Source of the DNA: an uncultured Collinsella sp.
GTDB taxonomy: Bacteria; Actinomycetota; Coriobacteriia; Coriobacteriales; Coriobacteriaceae
Direction: 5' to 3'
Assembly: GCA_900541475.1 (NCBI GenBank)
Contig: UQJV01000032.1
Span: forward strand, 1 to 24,809
DNA: 24,809 nucleotides
Shown: positions 14,542 through 23,504 of the stretch, one piece after another
Layout: the number at the start of each line of letters is the position of its first letter
Position numbering within the stretch: position 1 is the stretch's first letter
Made by a program: the position numbers and the translations under genes
Notes under the pieces: generated by a model
Database searches by the model: none
Told to the model about the DNA's origin: nothing
What the model saw: the letters and a program-made list of their open reading frames with translations, nothing else

Positions 14542-17238
14542 ATGGAAGAGATGCCCAAGAACTATGATCCGTCGACCAACGAGCCGGCGATCCTGCAGAA
14601 GTGGCTCGACGGCGGCTACTATAAGCGCCGCGAGGGCGTGGGCGACTGCACCGTCACCATTCCGCCTCCCAACGTGACCGGCAAGCTCCACATGGGCCAC
14701 GCTACCGACGACTCCATCCAGGACGCCATCATCCGTATGGCCCGCATGCGCGGCAAGTCCACGCGTTGGGTCCTGGGTACCGACCACGCTGGCATCGCTA
14801 CGCAGACCAAGGTCGACAAGAAGCTTAAGAGCGAGGGCATCAGCCGCCTGGAGATCGGTCGCGACAAGTTTGTCGACGCTTGCTGGGATTGGACCCACGA
14901 GTACGGCGGCATCATCGTCGAGCAGATCAAGCGCATGGGCTGCTCCGTCGACTTCGACAACGAGCGCTTCACCATGGACGAGGACTATGCCCAGGCCGTG
15001 CGCAAGGTGTTCTGCGACTGGTACCATGACGGCCTGGTCTACCGTGGCAAGCGCATCGTCAACTGGTGTCCCAACTGCACCACCGCCATTTCTGACGACG
15101 AGGCCGAGTACAAGGACGAGAAGGGCCACCTGTGGCACCTGCGCTACCCGCTGACCGAGCCGGTCAACGGCCAGGACTACATCGTCGTCGCCACCACGCG
15201 CCCCGAGACCATGCTCGGCGACACGGGCGTCGCCGTCTCCCCGAAGGATCCCGAGAAGGCCGCCTTCGTGGGTAAGACCGTCATGCTGCCGATCGTCAAC
15301 CGCGAGATCCCCATCTTTGAGGATTGGCATGTCGACGCCAACTTTGGCTCCGGCTTCGTCAAGGTCACCCCGGCCCACGACCCCAACGACTACGCCATGG
15401 GTCAGGCCCACGACCTGCCGCAGATCAACATTTTCGATGAGCACGCGGTGGTCGTAGAGGGCTATGGCGAGTTCACCGGCATGAACCGCGACGAGTGCCG
15501 CGAGGCCGTCATCAAGTGGTTCGAGGAGCACGACCTGCTCGATCATGTCGACGAGCTTGATCACTCCGTCATGCACTGCTACCGTTGCGACTCCGCGCTG
15601 GAGCCGTGGCTGTCCGAGCAGTGGTTCGTGGCCGTTGACAAGCTCAAGGGGCCGGCGCTCGACGCCGTCAACTCCGGCAAGGTCACTTTCCATCCCGCGC
15701 GCTGGACGCAGACCTACACCACCTGGATGGAGAACCTCAAGGACTGGTGCATTTCGCGCCAGCTGTGGTGGGGCCACCGCATCCCCGTGTTCTACTGCGA
15801 GGACTGCGGCTGGGAGGACGCCCTTACCGAGGACACCGACGTGTGCCCCAAGTGCGGCGGCCATCACGTGCATCAGGACGAGAACGTGCTGGACACCTGG
15901 TTCAGCTCGCAGCTGTGGACCTTTGCCACGCAGGGCTGGCCGCAAAAGCCGGAGCTGCTCGAGGGCCATCACCCCACGACGGCGCTCGTCACCGCGCGCG
16001 ACATCATCGCGCTGTGGGTCGCCCGCATGGTCATGAGCTCGCTGTACTTCCTGGACGAGGTGCCGTTTAAGGATGTCGTCATCTACCCGACGATTCTTGC
16101 CAAGGACGGCAGCCGCATGTCCAAGTCCAAGGGCAACGGCGTTGACCCCATGGATCTCATCGGTATGTACGGCGCCGATGCCATGCGCTTCAACCTGCTG
16201 ACGCTGTGCACCAACAACCAGGACGTCAAGTTCGACGCGAACATCGACAAGAAGACCAAGAAGCTCATCGACAGCCCGCGCACCGAGCAGGCCAAGTCGT
16301 TTGTGACCAAGATCTGGAACGCCAGCCGCTTCCTGCTTATGAACATGGAGGGCTACACGCCCGGCGAGCCCGTCGTGGAGACGCCGGCCGACGCCTGGAT
16401 GTTCAGCCGTCTGGCCAAGGCCGTCAAGATGGTCACCGAGGGCATCGAGAAGTACACCTTTGGCGATATGGCTCGCGGCGTGCAGCAGTTCTTCTGGAAC
16501 GAGGTCTGCGACTGGTACGTCGAGGTCACCAAGGCCCGCCTGAAGGGCGAGGGCCGTCTGCAGGCGCAGCGCAACCTGATCTTTGTGCTTGACACCTCCA
16601 TTCGCCTGATGCACCCGCTCATGCCGTTTGTCACCGAGGAGATCTGGGACAACATGCCGGCGAGCGTGCTCGACCTGGATGCCGAGGGCAACGTTGACCG
16701 CGCCGAGGCGCTCATGATCGCCAAGTGGCCCGAGCCCGCCGACTATGCCAAGTATGTCGACGAGGACGCCGAGCGCGCGTTTGAGCTGTGCCGCGCCGTC
16801 GTGTCTGCCGCCCGCGCCACGCGTTCGCGTTATCGCTTGAGCCCCAAGGCCGAGCTCGACGTGGTCGTGCGCGCCGGCGCCGAGGACATCGAGAAGCTCG
16901 AGAGTCTGCGTTCGACCATCGAGCCGCTGGCAAACACTGCCTCGCTGGTCATGGGTACCGACGTTGAGAAGCCGGCTGCGAGCATCGCCGTGGTCGACAG
17001 CGGCGTCGAGGTCTTTGTGGTGCTCGAGGGCAAGGTTGACCTTTCGGCCGAGAAGGCGCGCCTGGAGAAGGAGATCGCCGCGGCCCAGAAGGAGCTCGCC
17101 GGCTGCGAGAAGACGCTCGCCAACGAGGGCTTTGTGGCTAAGGCTGCGCCCGCGGTGGTCCAGAAGAAGAGGGACCGTGCAGCTGAGCTCAAGGAGATCC
17201 TGGCGGCGCTGACTGCTCAGGTTGCTGACTTCTCGTAG
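14542..17238 (+). CDS. valS: Valine-tRNA ligase
   Basis: An 898-residue class Ia aminoacyl-tRNA synthetase that charges tRNA-Val and edits threonine. The HIGH-type motif is HMGH at residues 50-53 and the KMSKS-type motif is RMSKS at 525-529. The editing domain lies between them (TTRPETMLGDTGVAV). The catalytic domain also carries a C-x2-C ... C-x2-C zinc-type insertion (CEDCGWED ... CPKCGG) directly before DENVLDTWFSS. The C-terminal 70 residues form the Lys/Glu-rich coiled coil typical of ValRS (from LSAEKARLEKEI on). The start ATG has AGGGAGAG upstream. It is preceded by the palindrome at 14406-14521 and followed by a nested hairpin. Confidence 0.97.
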   Translation: MEEMPKNYDPSTNEPAILQKWLDGGYYKRREGVGDCTVTIPPPNVTGKLHMGHATDDSIQDAIIRMARMRGKSTRWVLGTDHAGIATQTKVDKKLKSEGISRLEIGRDKFVDACWDWTHEYGGIIVEQIKRMGCSVDFDNERFTMDEDYAQAVRKVFCDWYHDGLVYRGKRIVNWCPNCTTAISDDEAEYKDEKGHLWHLRYPLTEPVNGQDYIVVATTRPETMLGDTGVAVSPKDPEKAAFVGKTVMLPIVNREIPIFEDWHVDANFGSGFVKVTPAHDPNDYAMGQAHDLPQINIFDEHAVVVEGYGEFTGMNRDECREAVIKWFEEHDLLDHVDELDHSVMHCYRCDSALEPWLSEQWFVAVDKLKGPALDAVNSGKVTFHPARWTQTYTTWMENLKDWCISRQLWWGHRIPVFYCEDCGWEDALTEDTDVCPKCGGHHVHQDENVLDTWFSSQLWTFATQGWPQKPELLEGHHPTTALVTARDIIALWVARMVMSSLYFLDEVPFKDVVIYPTILAKDGSRMSKSKGNGVDPMDLIGMYGADAMRFNLLTLCTNNQDVKFDANIDKKTKKLIDSPRTEQAKSFVTKIWNASRFLLMNMEGYTPGEPVVETPADAWMFSRLAKAVKMVTEGIEKYTFGDMARGVQQFFWNEVCDWYVEVTKARLKGEGRLQAQRNLIFVLDTSIRLMHPLMPFVTEEIWDNMPASVLDLDAEGNVDRAEALMIAKWPEPADYAKYVDEDAERAFELCRAVVSAARATRSRYRLSPKAELDVVVRAGAEDIEKLESLRSTIEPLANTASLVMGTDVEKPAASIAVVDSGVEVFVVLEGKVDLSAEKARLEKEIAAAQKELAGCEKTLANEGFVAKAAPAVVQKKRDRAAELKEILAALTAQVADFS

Positions 17239-17266
17239 GCGGTACTGGGGGACGCGGTTTGGGGCA

Positions 17267-17349
17267 TTGCTCGCCACTGCGGACAGTCCTGCGCAAGACG
17301 GACAGCACATTAAGTGCTGTCCTTTGCGTGCGGAACTTGCGGCGAGCAA
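17267..17349. repeat. Nested hairpin after valS
   Basis: An outer 9-bp stem (TTGCTCGCC at 17267-17275, GGCGAGCAA at 17341-17349) encloses a perfect 9-bp inner hairpin (GGACAGCAC at 17300-17308, complement at 17314-17322, loop ATTAA, then TTT). The inner part may serve as the valS terminator. The whole resembles the palindrome before valS in design but not in sequence. The rest of the 279-base gap up to folC holds only a small GGCCAC/GTGGCC hairpin at 17404-17421. Confidence 0.6.
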
Positions 17350-17517
17350 AGCATCGGGCCGCTTCTAGTTCGGTTACGTGGTTGTTTGCATCTGGCGCGT
17401 TAGGGCCACTTGGTTGTGGCCTTGATCTTGCTGCAAAGCGGTGTTTGGCTGATATTTTGAATGGGAGGGGCTCGTTGTTGCTTACGGGCCTCTTTTTGTG
17501 TTGAGGGGACTTTGGAT

Positions 17518-18861
17518 ATGGCAAAGCGTTCTGGGTTGTATTCGGTGCCGTTTGAGTTTGATCTGGTTCCGTTTGATGAGGCTGTCGTTGTGGCGGCCGA
17601 TACGGGGAAGATTTCTGGCACTGGTACGCGGATGCTTGAGACGGTGATTGACATGCTCGATGAGCTTGGTCGCCCCGATGAATACTTTGATTGCATCCAG
17701 ATTGCCGGAACCAACGGTAAAACCTCGACAACGCGTTTCTCGGCTTCGATTCTGCGCGGTGAAGGTCTGAAGACGGCCTTGTATACGTCTCCTCATCTTG
17801 TGCGTTATCCCGAACGCATGGAGATTGATGGGTGTGTGGTGAGCGATGACGCTTTTGCTCGCGGCGTTTCTGCTGCGATTGAAGCTGGCCATCGCGTGAA
17901 TGAACGTCGTGTGGCGACCGGGAAGAGCGCTTACTTTATCTCCCCGTTCGACTTGCTTACGACCTCTGCGATGGTCGTGTTTGCCGAGGCTCGCGTGGAT
18001 GTTGCCGTGCTGGAAGTTGGCTTGGGCGGTCGTTGGGATGCCACCAGCGCCACAGATCCTGTTGCCGTGGCCATTACGGGCATTGGGCTTGATCACACTC
18101 GTATTTTGGGCGACACGCTCGAGGCCATTGCAGGGGAGAAGGCTGCGGTTATTAAGCCCGGACGCCTGGTTGTGTTGGGCGAGGGCACGCATGAGGCGAG
18201 CGTTCAGCGTGTGATGGATGCCCGTTGCCGTGAGTGCGGCGTTGTGCCGCTCGTGGTGAACCATGCCACAACAAAGGTTCCGGCCCACGTGGGCGATACG
18301 GTGGAGTTTAGCTGCACCACGCCGCGTGCGATCTATACGTCGAGTATGGTTAAGCCGGCCTATCAGCCGCAGAATGCCGCGTGCGCGATTATGCTGTGCG
18401 AGGGCTATCTGGGCCGCGAGCTCGACCACGACGTGCTCGACGCTTCGCTCATGGGCTGCCCCACGCCGGGTCGCTTTGATGTGCTGGGAACCGATCCGCT
18501 CAAGTTGATCGACGCCTGTCATAACCCCCAGAGCTGCGAGAACTTTGTGAGCGCCTTGGATGAGATCGATCCGTGCGTAGAGAATCGCCCCACGCTGCTG
18601 TGCGCCGCGCTGGCCGATAAGGACGTGGCGGGCATCGTTGACGTGTTGATTCCGGCCTTCCCGCGCGTGGTCGTGACCCAGACCGATTCCGATCGCGCCC
18701 TGCCGGCAGATGAGCTCGCTGCTCTGGTGGACGCGGACAAGCTCGCGGGCGTGTATCCCAGCGTATCCGAGGCCCTCGCAGCCCTCGATGCCGCGGGCGA
18801 GCCCTTCGTAGCAGCTGGCACCATCACCCTTGCCGGCGAAGTAGCGGGGCTGCTCCGTTAA
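17518..18861 (+). CDS. folC: Bifunctional folylpolyglutamate synthase / dihydrofolate synthase
   Basis: A 447-residue Mur-ligase-like enzyme that adds glutamate to dihydropteroate and to folates. The P-loop is GTNGKTS (residues 64-70), followed by TALYTSPHLVRYPERMEIDG. The central metal and ATP site region is LEVGLGGRWDATSATDP and GIGLDHTRILGDT. The C-terminal Mur-ligase domain contains DACHNPQSCENF. The ATG at 17518 has GAGGGG 9 bases before it; an in-frame ATG at 17461 would add 19 unrelated residues. The first part of the gene uses more T-ending and lower-GC codons than its neighbours, with no sign of a frame break. No other folate gene lies nearby. It is convergent with the M24 peptidase gene. 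Confidence 0.94.
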   Translation: MAKRSGLYSVPFEFDLVPFDEAVVVAADTGKISGTGTRMLETVIDMLDELGRPDEYFDCIQIAGTNGKTSTTRFSASILRGEGLKTALYTSPHLVRYPERMEIDGCVVSDDAFARGVSAAIEAGHRVNERRVATGKSAYFISPFDLLTTSAMVVFAEARVDVAVLEVGLGGRWDATSATDPVAVAITGIGLDHTRILGDTLEAIAGEKAAVIKPGRLVVLGEGTHEASVQRVMDARCRECGVVPLVVNHATTKVPAHVGDTVEFSCTTPRAIYTSSMVKPAYQPQNAACAIMLCEGYLGRELDHDVLDASLMGCPTPGRFDVLGTDPLKLIDACHNPQSCENFVSALDEIDPCVENRPTLLCAALADKDVAGIVDVLIPAFPRVVVTQTDSDRALPADELAALVDADKLAGVYPSVSEALAALDAAGEPFVAAGTITLAGEVAGLLR

Positions 18862-18875
18862 CCCATCCCCTCATC

Positions 18876-18942
18876 AGTTGCGGTGAAATAGGGACTGTTT
18901 TATGGGCTAGAAGCCTTAAACAGTCCGTATTTCACCGCAACT
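18876..18942. repeat. Palindromic element, copy 1 (AGTTGCGGTGAAATA family)
   Basis: 25-base arms (18876-18900 and 18918-18942) with one mismatch enclose a 17-base loop. The outer 15 bases (AGTTGCGGTGAAATA) are shared with the copy at 20108-20174. It sits between the converging folC and M24 peptidase genes and may act as a two-way terminator (CTTTTAGG follows on the plus strand). Confidence 0.8.
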
Positions 18943-18966
18943 TTTAGGGAAGCTTTGGCGGCGTAC

Positions 18967-20055
18967 CTAGCCTAGGCGGACTGGATCGTGGGGGTAGGCG
19001 TTGAGGATCTCGACGCCGGACTCGGTAACCAGGGCAAGGTCCTCGATGCGGACGCCGGTGCGGCCGGGGAGGTAGATGCCCGGCTCGATAGAGAACGTCA
19101 TGCCTGGCTCTACGACCTGCTCGTTAACGAGCGAGACATCGCCCGGCTCGTGGTCCTGCAGACCGATCGAGTGCCCCAGGCGGTGCGTAAAGTACTGTCC
19201 ATAGCCCGCATCCTCAATCACGTTGCGCGCGGCGCGGTCCAGGTCGCACATGCGCACGCCCGGTGCGATGAGTGCCTCGGCAGCCTCGTTGGCGCGGCGC
19301 ACGATGTCGTAGATGCGTACAGTCTCCTCGTCCGGCTCGCCCCAAAAGAACGTGCGCGTCATGTCCGAGCAGTAGTTGCGATGACGCCCGCCAATGTCGA
19401 ACAGCACCACGTCGCCGCGCTTGAGTACGGTGTCGTCGGGCTCGTGGTGCGGGTCGCCGGCGTTGGCGCCAAAGCTTACGATGGGCGGAAAGCTAAAGCC
19501 CTTGCAGCCGTGCTTGCGATACAGGCCGAGCATCTGGTCGGCAATTTCGCGCTCCGTCACGCCCTCGTGAACGAGCTTGATGGCGTCGGCTATCACGGCG
19601 TCGTTGGCGACCGAGGACGCGCGCATGAGCTCCTGCTCGGCTTCGTCCTTGTGGGTGCGTGCAGCGGTGACGGCAAAGTCACCCAGGAAAAACTCGCTTC
19701 CGGCGTGGCGCTCCATGAGCGGCATCAAAAAGCCGGAACGCATGACGGTATCGATGCCGAGCGGTTTGGTCGGGTCGATCTCGCGAGCGATGGCGTCGGC
19801 CACGACGTCGGTGTCGGTGTGATAGGCCACGCGGGCATTGTCGTACTCGGGCAGCTGATGCAGGGCGTTGACCAAGATCACGGGCTCGTCATCGCGCGCG
19901 AGCAGCACGCCGCAAAAACGCTCGAACATATCAGCATAAAAGCCGGTCAGGTAATAAATCGACCACGGGTCGTTTACGAGCAGTTGCGCGCCGGGGTGCT
20001 GAGCCTCGAGCACATCGAGCACGCGCGCCACGCGCTGGTCATCGACATGTGCCAT
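18967..20055 (-). CDS. M24 family metallopeptidase (Xaa-Pro aminopeptidase type)
   Basis: A 362-residue cytoplasmic peptidase that should remove N-terminal residues before proline or cleave Xaa-Pro dipeptides. An N-terminal creatinase-like domain (to about residue 125) is followed by the pita-bread domain. All five usual metal ligands are recognisable: the two Asp of LFDIGGRHRNYCSDMTRT, the His of HRLGHSIGLQDHEPG, and the Glu residues in SIEPGIYLPG and GVRIEDLALV. The start (complement of 20053-20055) has GAAAGGA 7 bases upstream; further upstream in-frame codons run into the palindromic element at 20108-20174. It is flanked on both sides by copies of the same palindrome. Aminopeptidase P and prolidase cannot be told apart by eye. 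Confidence 0.9.
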   Translation of the reverse strand: MAHVDDQRVARVLDVLEAQHPGAQLLVNDPWSIYYLTGFYADMFERFCGVLLARDDEPVILVNALHQLPEYDNARVAYHTDTDVVADAIAREIDPTKPLGIDTVMRSGFLMPLMERHAGSEFFLGDFAVTAARTHKDEAEQELMRASSVANDAVIADAIKLVHEGVTEREIADQMLGLYRKHGCKGFSFPPIVSFGANAGDPHHEPDDTVLKRGDVVLFDIGGRHRNYCSDMTRTFFWGEPDEETVRIYDIVRRANEAAEALIAPGVRMCDLDRAARNVIEDAGYGQYFTHRLGHSIGLQDHEPGDVSLVNEQVVEPGMTFSIEPGIYLPGRTGVRIEDLALVTESGVEILNAYPHDPVRLG

Positions 20056-20107
20056 GAAACATCCTTTCGCTAGGGTGCCACCATGGTATCCCATGCGCCC
20101 CCACATA

Positions 20108-20174
20108 AGTTGCGGTGAAATAGTTCCTGTTTGCCGGGGCAATGGCACAAAACAGGAACTATTCCACCGCAACT
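20108..20174. repeat. Palindromic element, copy 2 (AGTTGCGGTGAAATA family)
   Basis: 25-base arms (20108-20132 and 20150-20174) with one mismatch and a 17-base loop match copy 1 exactly in size. The arms differ from copy 1 in the segment before CTGTTT (GGGA there, GTTC here), and the opposite arm changes to match. The element lies between the DUF1667 gene and the M24 peptidase gene, both on the minus strand. Confidence 0.8.
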
Positions 20175-20209
20175 GCAGAGGGGATGAAGGACCGTCCCAA
20201 ATAAGCTGC

Positions 20210-20608
20210 TTAGGCTGGGTCGATGTCCATGCTGGCGATTAGGTCGGTACCGGTGTCTAGGAGGTTGGGGAGGACTACGTCGCCCATGCGGATGGGGGCT
20301 TTGACCACTAGGCCGCGGATGAGGTCCATCGCCTTGGCGTGGAGTTCGAGCGGGATGGCTTCGGCCGTGCGCGCGGGCAGTAGCGCCTCGTCGCCGCCGG
20401 ATACGGCTACGGTGGTGGTGAGCACGCGCATGGGGCAGGTGAGCTCCTGATGCGCGAACTTATCGCCGCGGGGGCAGCTGTTGCCGGTCACGGAGCGCAC
20501 CTCTACCACGGCGCCGTCTGCGTCACGCTCTACCTCTACGGTCAGGAGGCACTCGGATGGGCAGGTGGTGCAGTTGAACTGCAGCGTTTCGATCGCGTTT
20601 ATGCTCAT
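20210..20608 (-). CDS. DUF1667 domain-containing protein (Cys-rich redox partner)
   Basis: A 132-residue protein of the DUF1667/COG3862 type, whose genes usually follow GlpA-like and FAD oxidoreductase genes in anaerobes. Conserved cysteines are seen in CTTCPSEC near the N-terminus, GNSCPRG and LTCPMRVLTTTV, suggesting an iron-sulfur or metal site. An electron-transfer role is inferred. The start at 20608 lies 4 bases after the stop of the preceding gene, with GAGGAGG about 9 bases before it. It is the last gene of a three-gene operon. Confidence 0.85.
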   Translation of the reverse strand: MSINAIETLQFNCTTCPSECLLTVEVERDADGAVVEVRSVTGNSCPRGDKFAHQELTCPMRVLTTTVAVSGGDEALLPARTAEAIPLELHAKAMDLIRGLVVKAPIRMGDVVLPNLLDTGTDLIASMDIDPA

Positions 20609-20612
20609 GGCC

Positions 20613-22007
20613 TTACGCCTCCTCAACGGGATCGACGGAAAGAACAATCTCGTTAACACCCAGGTCGAGTACGCGCTGAATCACCTTTGCCGGCAGCGGG
20701 AAGCTTTCCATTACGCTCGGTTTAAACGGGTGGACCTTGCCAGCGAATAGTTCCTCGTCGCCTGCCAGAATGCGCACGCGGGCGGAATCGACCGGTCGGC
20801 GCACACGGAAGTTGAGTTTGGTGAGTGCCACAGCCGTAATGCGTCCCGGAAGCGCGTAGCCTGCAATGCCGGCGGGGGAGACCGTGAGCTGGCAGCCCGG
20901 ATCCGCAGTACCGTGCTCGACATTCGCGCTGCCACCCAGCGCGTACGCCGCCGCAGCCGCACCGGTGCGCTCGGACTCGGTCGTCACGTTGTCGGCCAGG
21001 TCGTGCACGTGCAGCACGTTGCCGCAGGCAAAGATGCCCGGCACGCTCGTTTGCAGGCTCTGGTCCACCACGGCGCCGCGCGTGCGTGGGTCAAGCTCAA
21101 CGCCCGCGGCAACCGAAAGCTCGTTCTCGGGAATCAGACCCACCGAAAGCAGCAACGTGTCGCACGGAACAACGCGCTCGGTCTCCGGAATGGGCGCTAG
21201 GTGCTCGTCGACCTTGCTCACTTCGACCGCCTCCACGCGATCGTGCCCGATCACGCGCGTCACGGTTGTGGACAGGTGCAGCGGAATGCCAAAGTCGTCC
21301 AGGCAGTTCTTGACGTTGCGGCGCAGACCGTTGGCGTACGGCATGAGCTCGTACACGCCCTCGACAGAAATCCCCTCGAGTGTGCAGCGACGCGCCATGA
21401 TAAGCCCGATGTCGCCCGAGCCCAAAATGACGGCACGCGAGCCGGGCTTGAGGTTTTCGATATTGATGTATCGCTGCGCCAGGCCCGCCGTAAACACGCC
21501 GGCGGGACGGCTGCCGGGGATCTTAATCTCGCTGCGTGTGCGCTCACGGCACCCCATGGCAAGGACGACCGCACGTCCGGTGAGCTGCAACATGCCGGCA
21601 CGGCTCATGAGCGTGACGGTGTGGACTGCGGTGGCTCCCACGGCCTCGCCTGTGCTCGGTTCGCCCACGTCCTCGCCCGAATCGATCCCAAGCACCATAC
21701 TGCCCAGGAACAGCGCAATGTCGGTCGCGCGCACCTGGTCGATAAAGCGCTGCGCGTACTCGGGACCGGTGAGCTCCTGTTTAAAGTGAGAAAGGCCAAA
21801 ACCGGGGTGGATGCACTGGCGCAGGATGCCGCCCAGGTGCTGCTCGCGCTCCACGATGGCCACGTGCGCGCCGGCCTTATGCGCGGCAAGTGCGGCCGCC
21901 ATGCCGGCAGGTCCGCCGCCGATAACGACCACGTCGAACGCCTGCGTCGACACCGACGCTACGGCTCCTGCCTCTGCGCCTTCGTCGCGTATATCAACCG
22001 TCGCCAT
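20613..22007 (-). CDS. NAD(P)/FAD-dependent oxidoreductase (pyridine nucleotide-disulfide family, GlpB-like partner)
   Basis: A 464-residue flavoprotein. The N-terminal FAD Rossmann motif is VVIGGGPAGMAAALAA. A second nucleotide-binding motif, VILGSGDIGLIMARR, lies mid-protein. A C-terminal FAD-contacting segment includes GIFACGNVLHVHDLADNVT. A cysteine in GGILRQCIHPGFG follows the first nucleotide-binding unit, as in related oxidoreductases paired with GlpA-like enzymes. It starts 1 base after the stop of the GlpA-like gene (AAGGGAG 9 bases upstream) and is followed after 4 bases by DUF1667, so the three products probably form one complex. The acceptor is unknown; NAD(P) or a quinone are the obvious candidates. 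Confidence 0.88.
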   Translation of the reverse strand: MATVDIRDEGAEAGAVASVSTQAFDVVVIGGGPAGMAAALAAHKAGAHVAIVEREQHLGGILRQCIHPGFGLSHFKQELTGPEYAQRFIDQVRATDIALFLGSMVLGIDSGEDVGEPSTGEAVGATAVHTVTLMSRAGMLQLTGRAVVLAMGCRERTRSEIKIPGSRPAGVFTAGLAQRYINIENLKPGSRAVILGSGDIGLIMARRCTLEGISVEGVYELMPYANGLRRNVKNCLDDFGIPLHLSTTVTRVIGHDRVEAVEVSKVDEHLAPIPETERVVPCDTLLLSVGLIPENELSVAAGVELDPRTRGAVVDQSLQTSVPGIFACGNVLHVHDLADNVTTESERTGAAAAAYALGGSANVEHGTADPGCQLTVSPAGIAGYALPGRITAVALTKLNFRVRRPVDSARVRILAGDEELFAGKVHPFKPSVMESFPLPAKVIQRVLDLGVNEIVLSVDPVEEA

Positions 22008-22008
22008 C

Positions 22009-23472
22009 CTAGCGCACTCCCTTCAGTGGTCCTTCGACCAGCCAAGATCCGGTATCCTCCAACAGCACCTCGTTGGGGTCGCAGCCCAGCTCGCGCGCTA
22101 GGATTGCCACCACGCGGCTCTGGCAAAAACCACTCTGGCACCGACCCATACCGGCGCGGCAGCGGCGCTTGACGCCCTCGACCGAAACCGCGCCCGGGCG
22201 GCGTCGGATCGCGGCTACGATCTCGGCCTCGGGCACCGTCTCGCAGCGACAGACGATCTGCCCCCACGTGGGATCGGACTCAATGAGCTCTTGCTTGCGT
22301 GCAAGCGGCGCGCGGTCAAAATCGTCCGGCGCACGGCGAATCGGGTCCCAATCGTCCCGTTCGCGCAAAGCAACGCCCGCCTCGCGTATCACGCGCTCCA
22401 TGCGCTCGGCAATGGCTGGTGCGCTCGCCACGCCCGGCGACTGAATGCCCGCCGCCTGGAACAGGCCTGGCACCACGGCGGACTGTCCAATAAAGAAGTC
22501 GTTCGTCCCCTTAATGACCGGGCGTCCGCCGGCAAATGCGCGCACCACGCGGCGCGTGTCCAGGTCGGGCACCAGCTTGCGCGCGCCGGTCAGCAGCGCG
22601 TCGACATCGGTCGCGTAGGTCTGCGTGTCGCCGGGCTCGCGCACGGCGGCCGTCGCGGTAATCACGGTGTTGCCATGTACGGTGCTCGTGACAATAACTC
22701 CCTTGGAGACCGGCGTGGGAACGGGATAGAGCGGCATGAGCGCACACGGCTCCTTGTCCAGTACCACAATGTTGCCCTGGCGCCAGACCATTTGGAACTC
22801 TTCGGCGCCCGCCATATGCGAGATGTCCGCGGCACCGTTGCCCGCGGCGTTAATCAGGTAACGGCAGCGCACGTCGCCGGCTGGCGTCACCAGCGTAAAG
22901 CGTGCAGCCCCGTCAGTTGCCTCGCTGCCAGAAACCTCAATCGCCTCCACCGGTGTGGAGCGCATAAACGTCACGCCGTTGGCGACCGCGTTCTCCAGCG
23001 CGGCGATGGCCACTTCAAACGGGTCGACGTAACCGGTCGAGGGGCACCACAACGCACACGTCGCCCTGACGCTCGCGCGCGGCTCCAGCTCGTGGATGCG
23101 GTCGGGGCCAATGATCGCCAGCTCGGGCACGCCGTTGGCCAGGCCATTCTGACGCAGCTTCTCCAGGTGCGCGCGGTCTTCGTCGTTAAACCCCAGCACC
23201 ATCGAACCGGTTCGGCAAAACAAAAATCGCAGCTCCTGGGCCCAGGTGCCATACAGCTCGCAAACACGGGTGTTGACCTGCGCCTTTACCGTGCCCGGCG
23301 CAGGATCGTAGCCGGCGTGCACCAGGCCGCCGTTGGCCTTCGACGCGCCCAGCGCGATATCGTTGGCCGCCTCGACCACACAAATGGAAAGGTCATAGCG
23401 CGCGAGCTGCCGCGCGATGGCGCACCCGGTGATGCCCGCGCCCACAATTGCGATATCAAACGTTTCTGTCAC
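22009..23472 (-). CDS. glpA: GlpA-like FAD-dependent oxidoreductase with BFD-type [2Fe-2S] domain
   Basis: A 487-residue protein with a DAO-type FAD fold (IAIVGAGITGCAIARQLAR at the N-terminus) and the KANGGLVHAGYDP substrate-side segment. A C-terminal bacterioferredoxin-associated [2Fe-2S] domain has cysteines in VCRCETV and RCRAGMGRCQSGFC. Such proteins oxidise glycerol 3-phosphate to dihydroxyacetone phosphate anaerobically. Relatives oxidise other hydroxy acids, so the substrate is not proven, and no glpK or glpF lies in the window. Translation starts at a GTG (complement of 23470-23472) with GGGAGG 4 bases before it. A 15-bp palindrome 18 bases upstream of the start is a candidate operator. 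It is the first gene of the minus-strand operon. Confidence 0.85.
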   Translation of the reverse strand: MTETFDIAIVGAGITGCAIARQLARYDLSICVVEAANDIALGASKANGGLVHAGYDPAPGTVKAQVNTRVCELYGTWAQELRFLFCRTGSMVLGFNDEDRAHLEKLRQNGLANGVPELAIIGPDRIHELEPRASVRATCALWCPSTGYVDPFEVAIAALENAVANGVTFMRSTPVEAIEVSGSEATDGAARFTLVTPAGDVRCRYLINAAGNGAADISHMAGAEEFQMVWRQGNIVVLDKEPCALMPLYPVPTPVSKGVIVTSTVHGNTVITATAAVREPGDTQTYATDVDALLTGARKLVPDLDTRRVVRAFAGGRPVIKGTNDFFIGQSAVVPGLFQAAGIQSPGVASAPAIAERMERVIREAGVALRERDDWDPIRRAPDDFDRAPLARKQELIESDPTWGQIVCRCETVPEAEIVAAIRRRPGAVSVEGVKRRCRAGMGRCQSGFCQSRVVAILARELGCDPNEVLLEDTGSWLVEGPLKGVR

Positions 23473-23489
23473 AGTGCCTCCCAGAAGAG

Positions 23490-23504
23490 TTGACAGGCTG
23501 TCAA
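23490..23504. promoter_or_regulatory. Palindromic operator candidate before the glpA-like operon
   Basis: TTGACAGGCTGTCAA is a perfect dyad (7-bp arms, one central base) lying 18 bases before the GTG start of the glpA-like gene. The size and symmetry fit a dimeric repressor site. The plus-strand TTGACA also matches a -35 box, with TATCCT at 23511-23516 as a -10 but only a 15-base spacer. That would drive transcription rightward toward the repeat array. Confidence 0.4.

Noticed and set aside
14458..17349. 963-residue open frame on the minus strand
   Set aside because: It is antisense to valS, which has all synthetase motifs; the frame is an artefact of GC-rich codon use.
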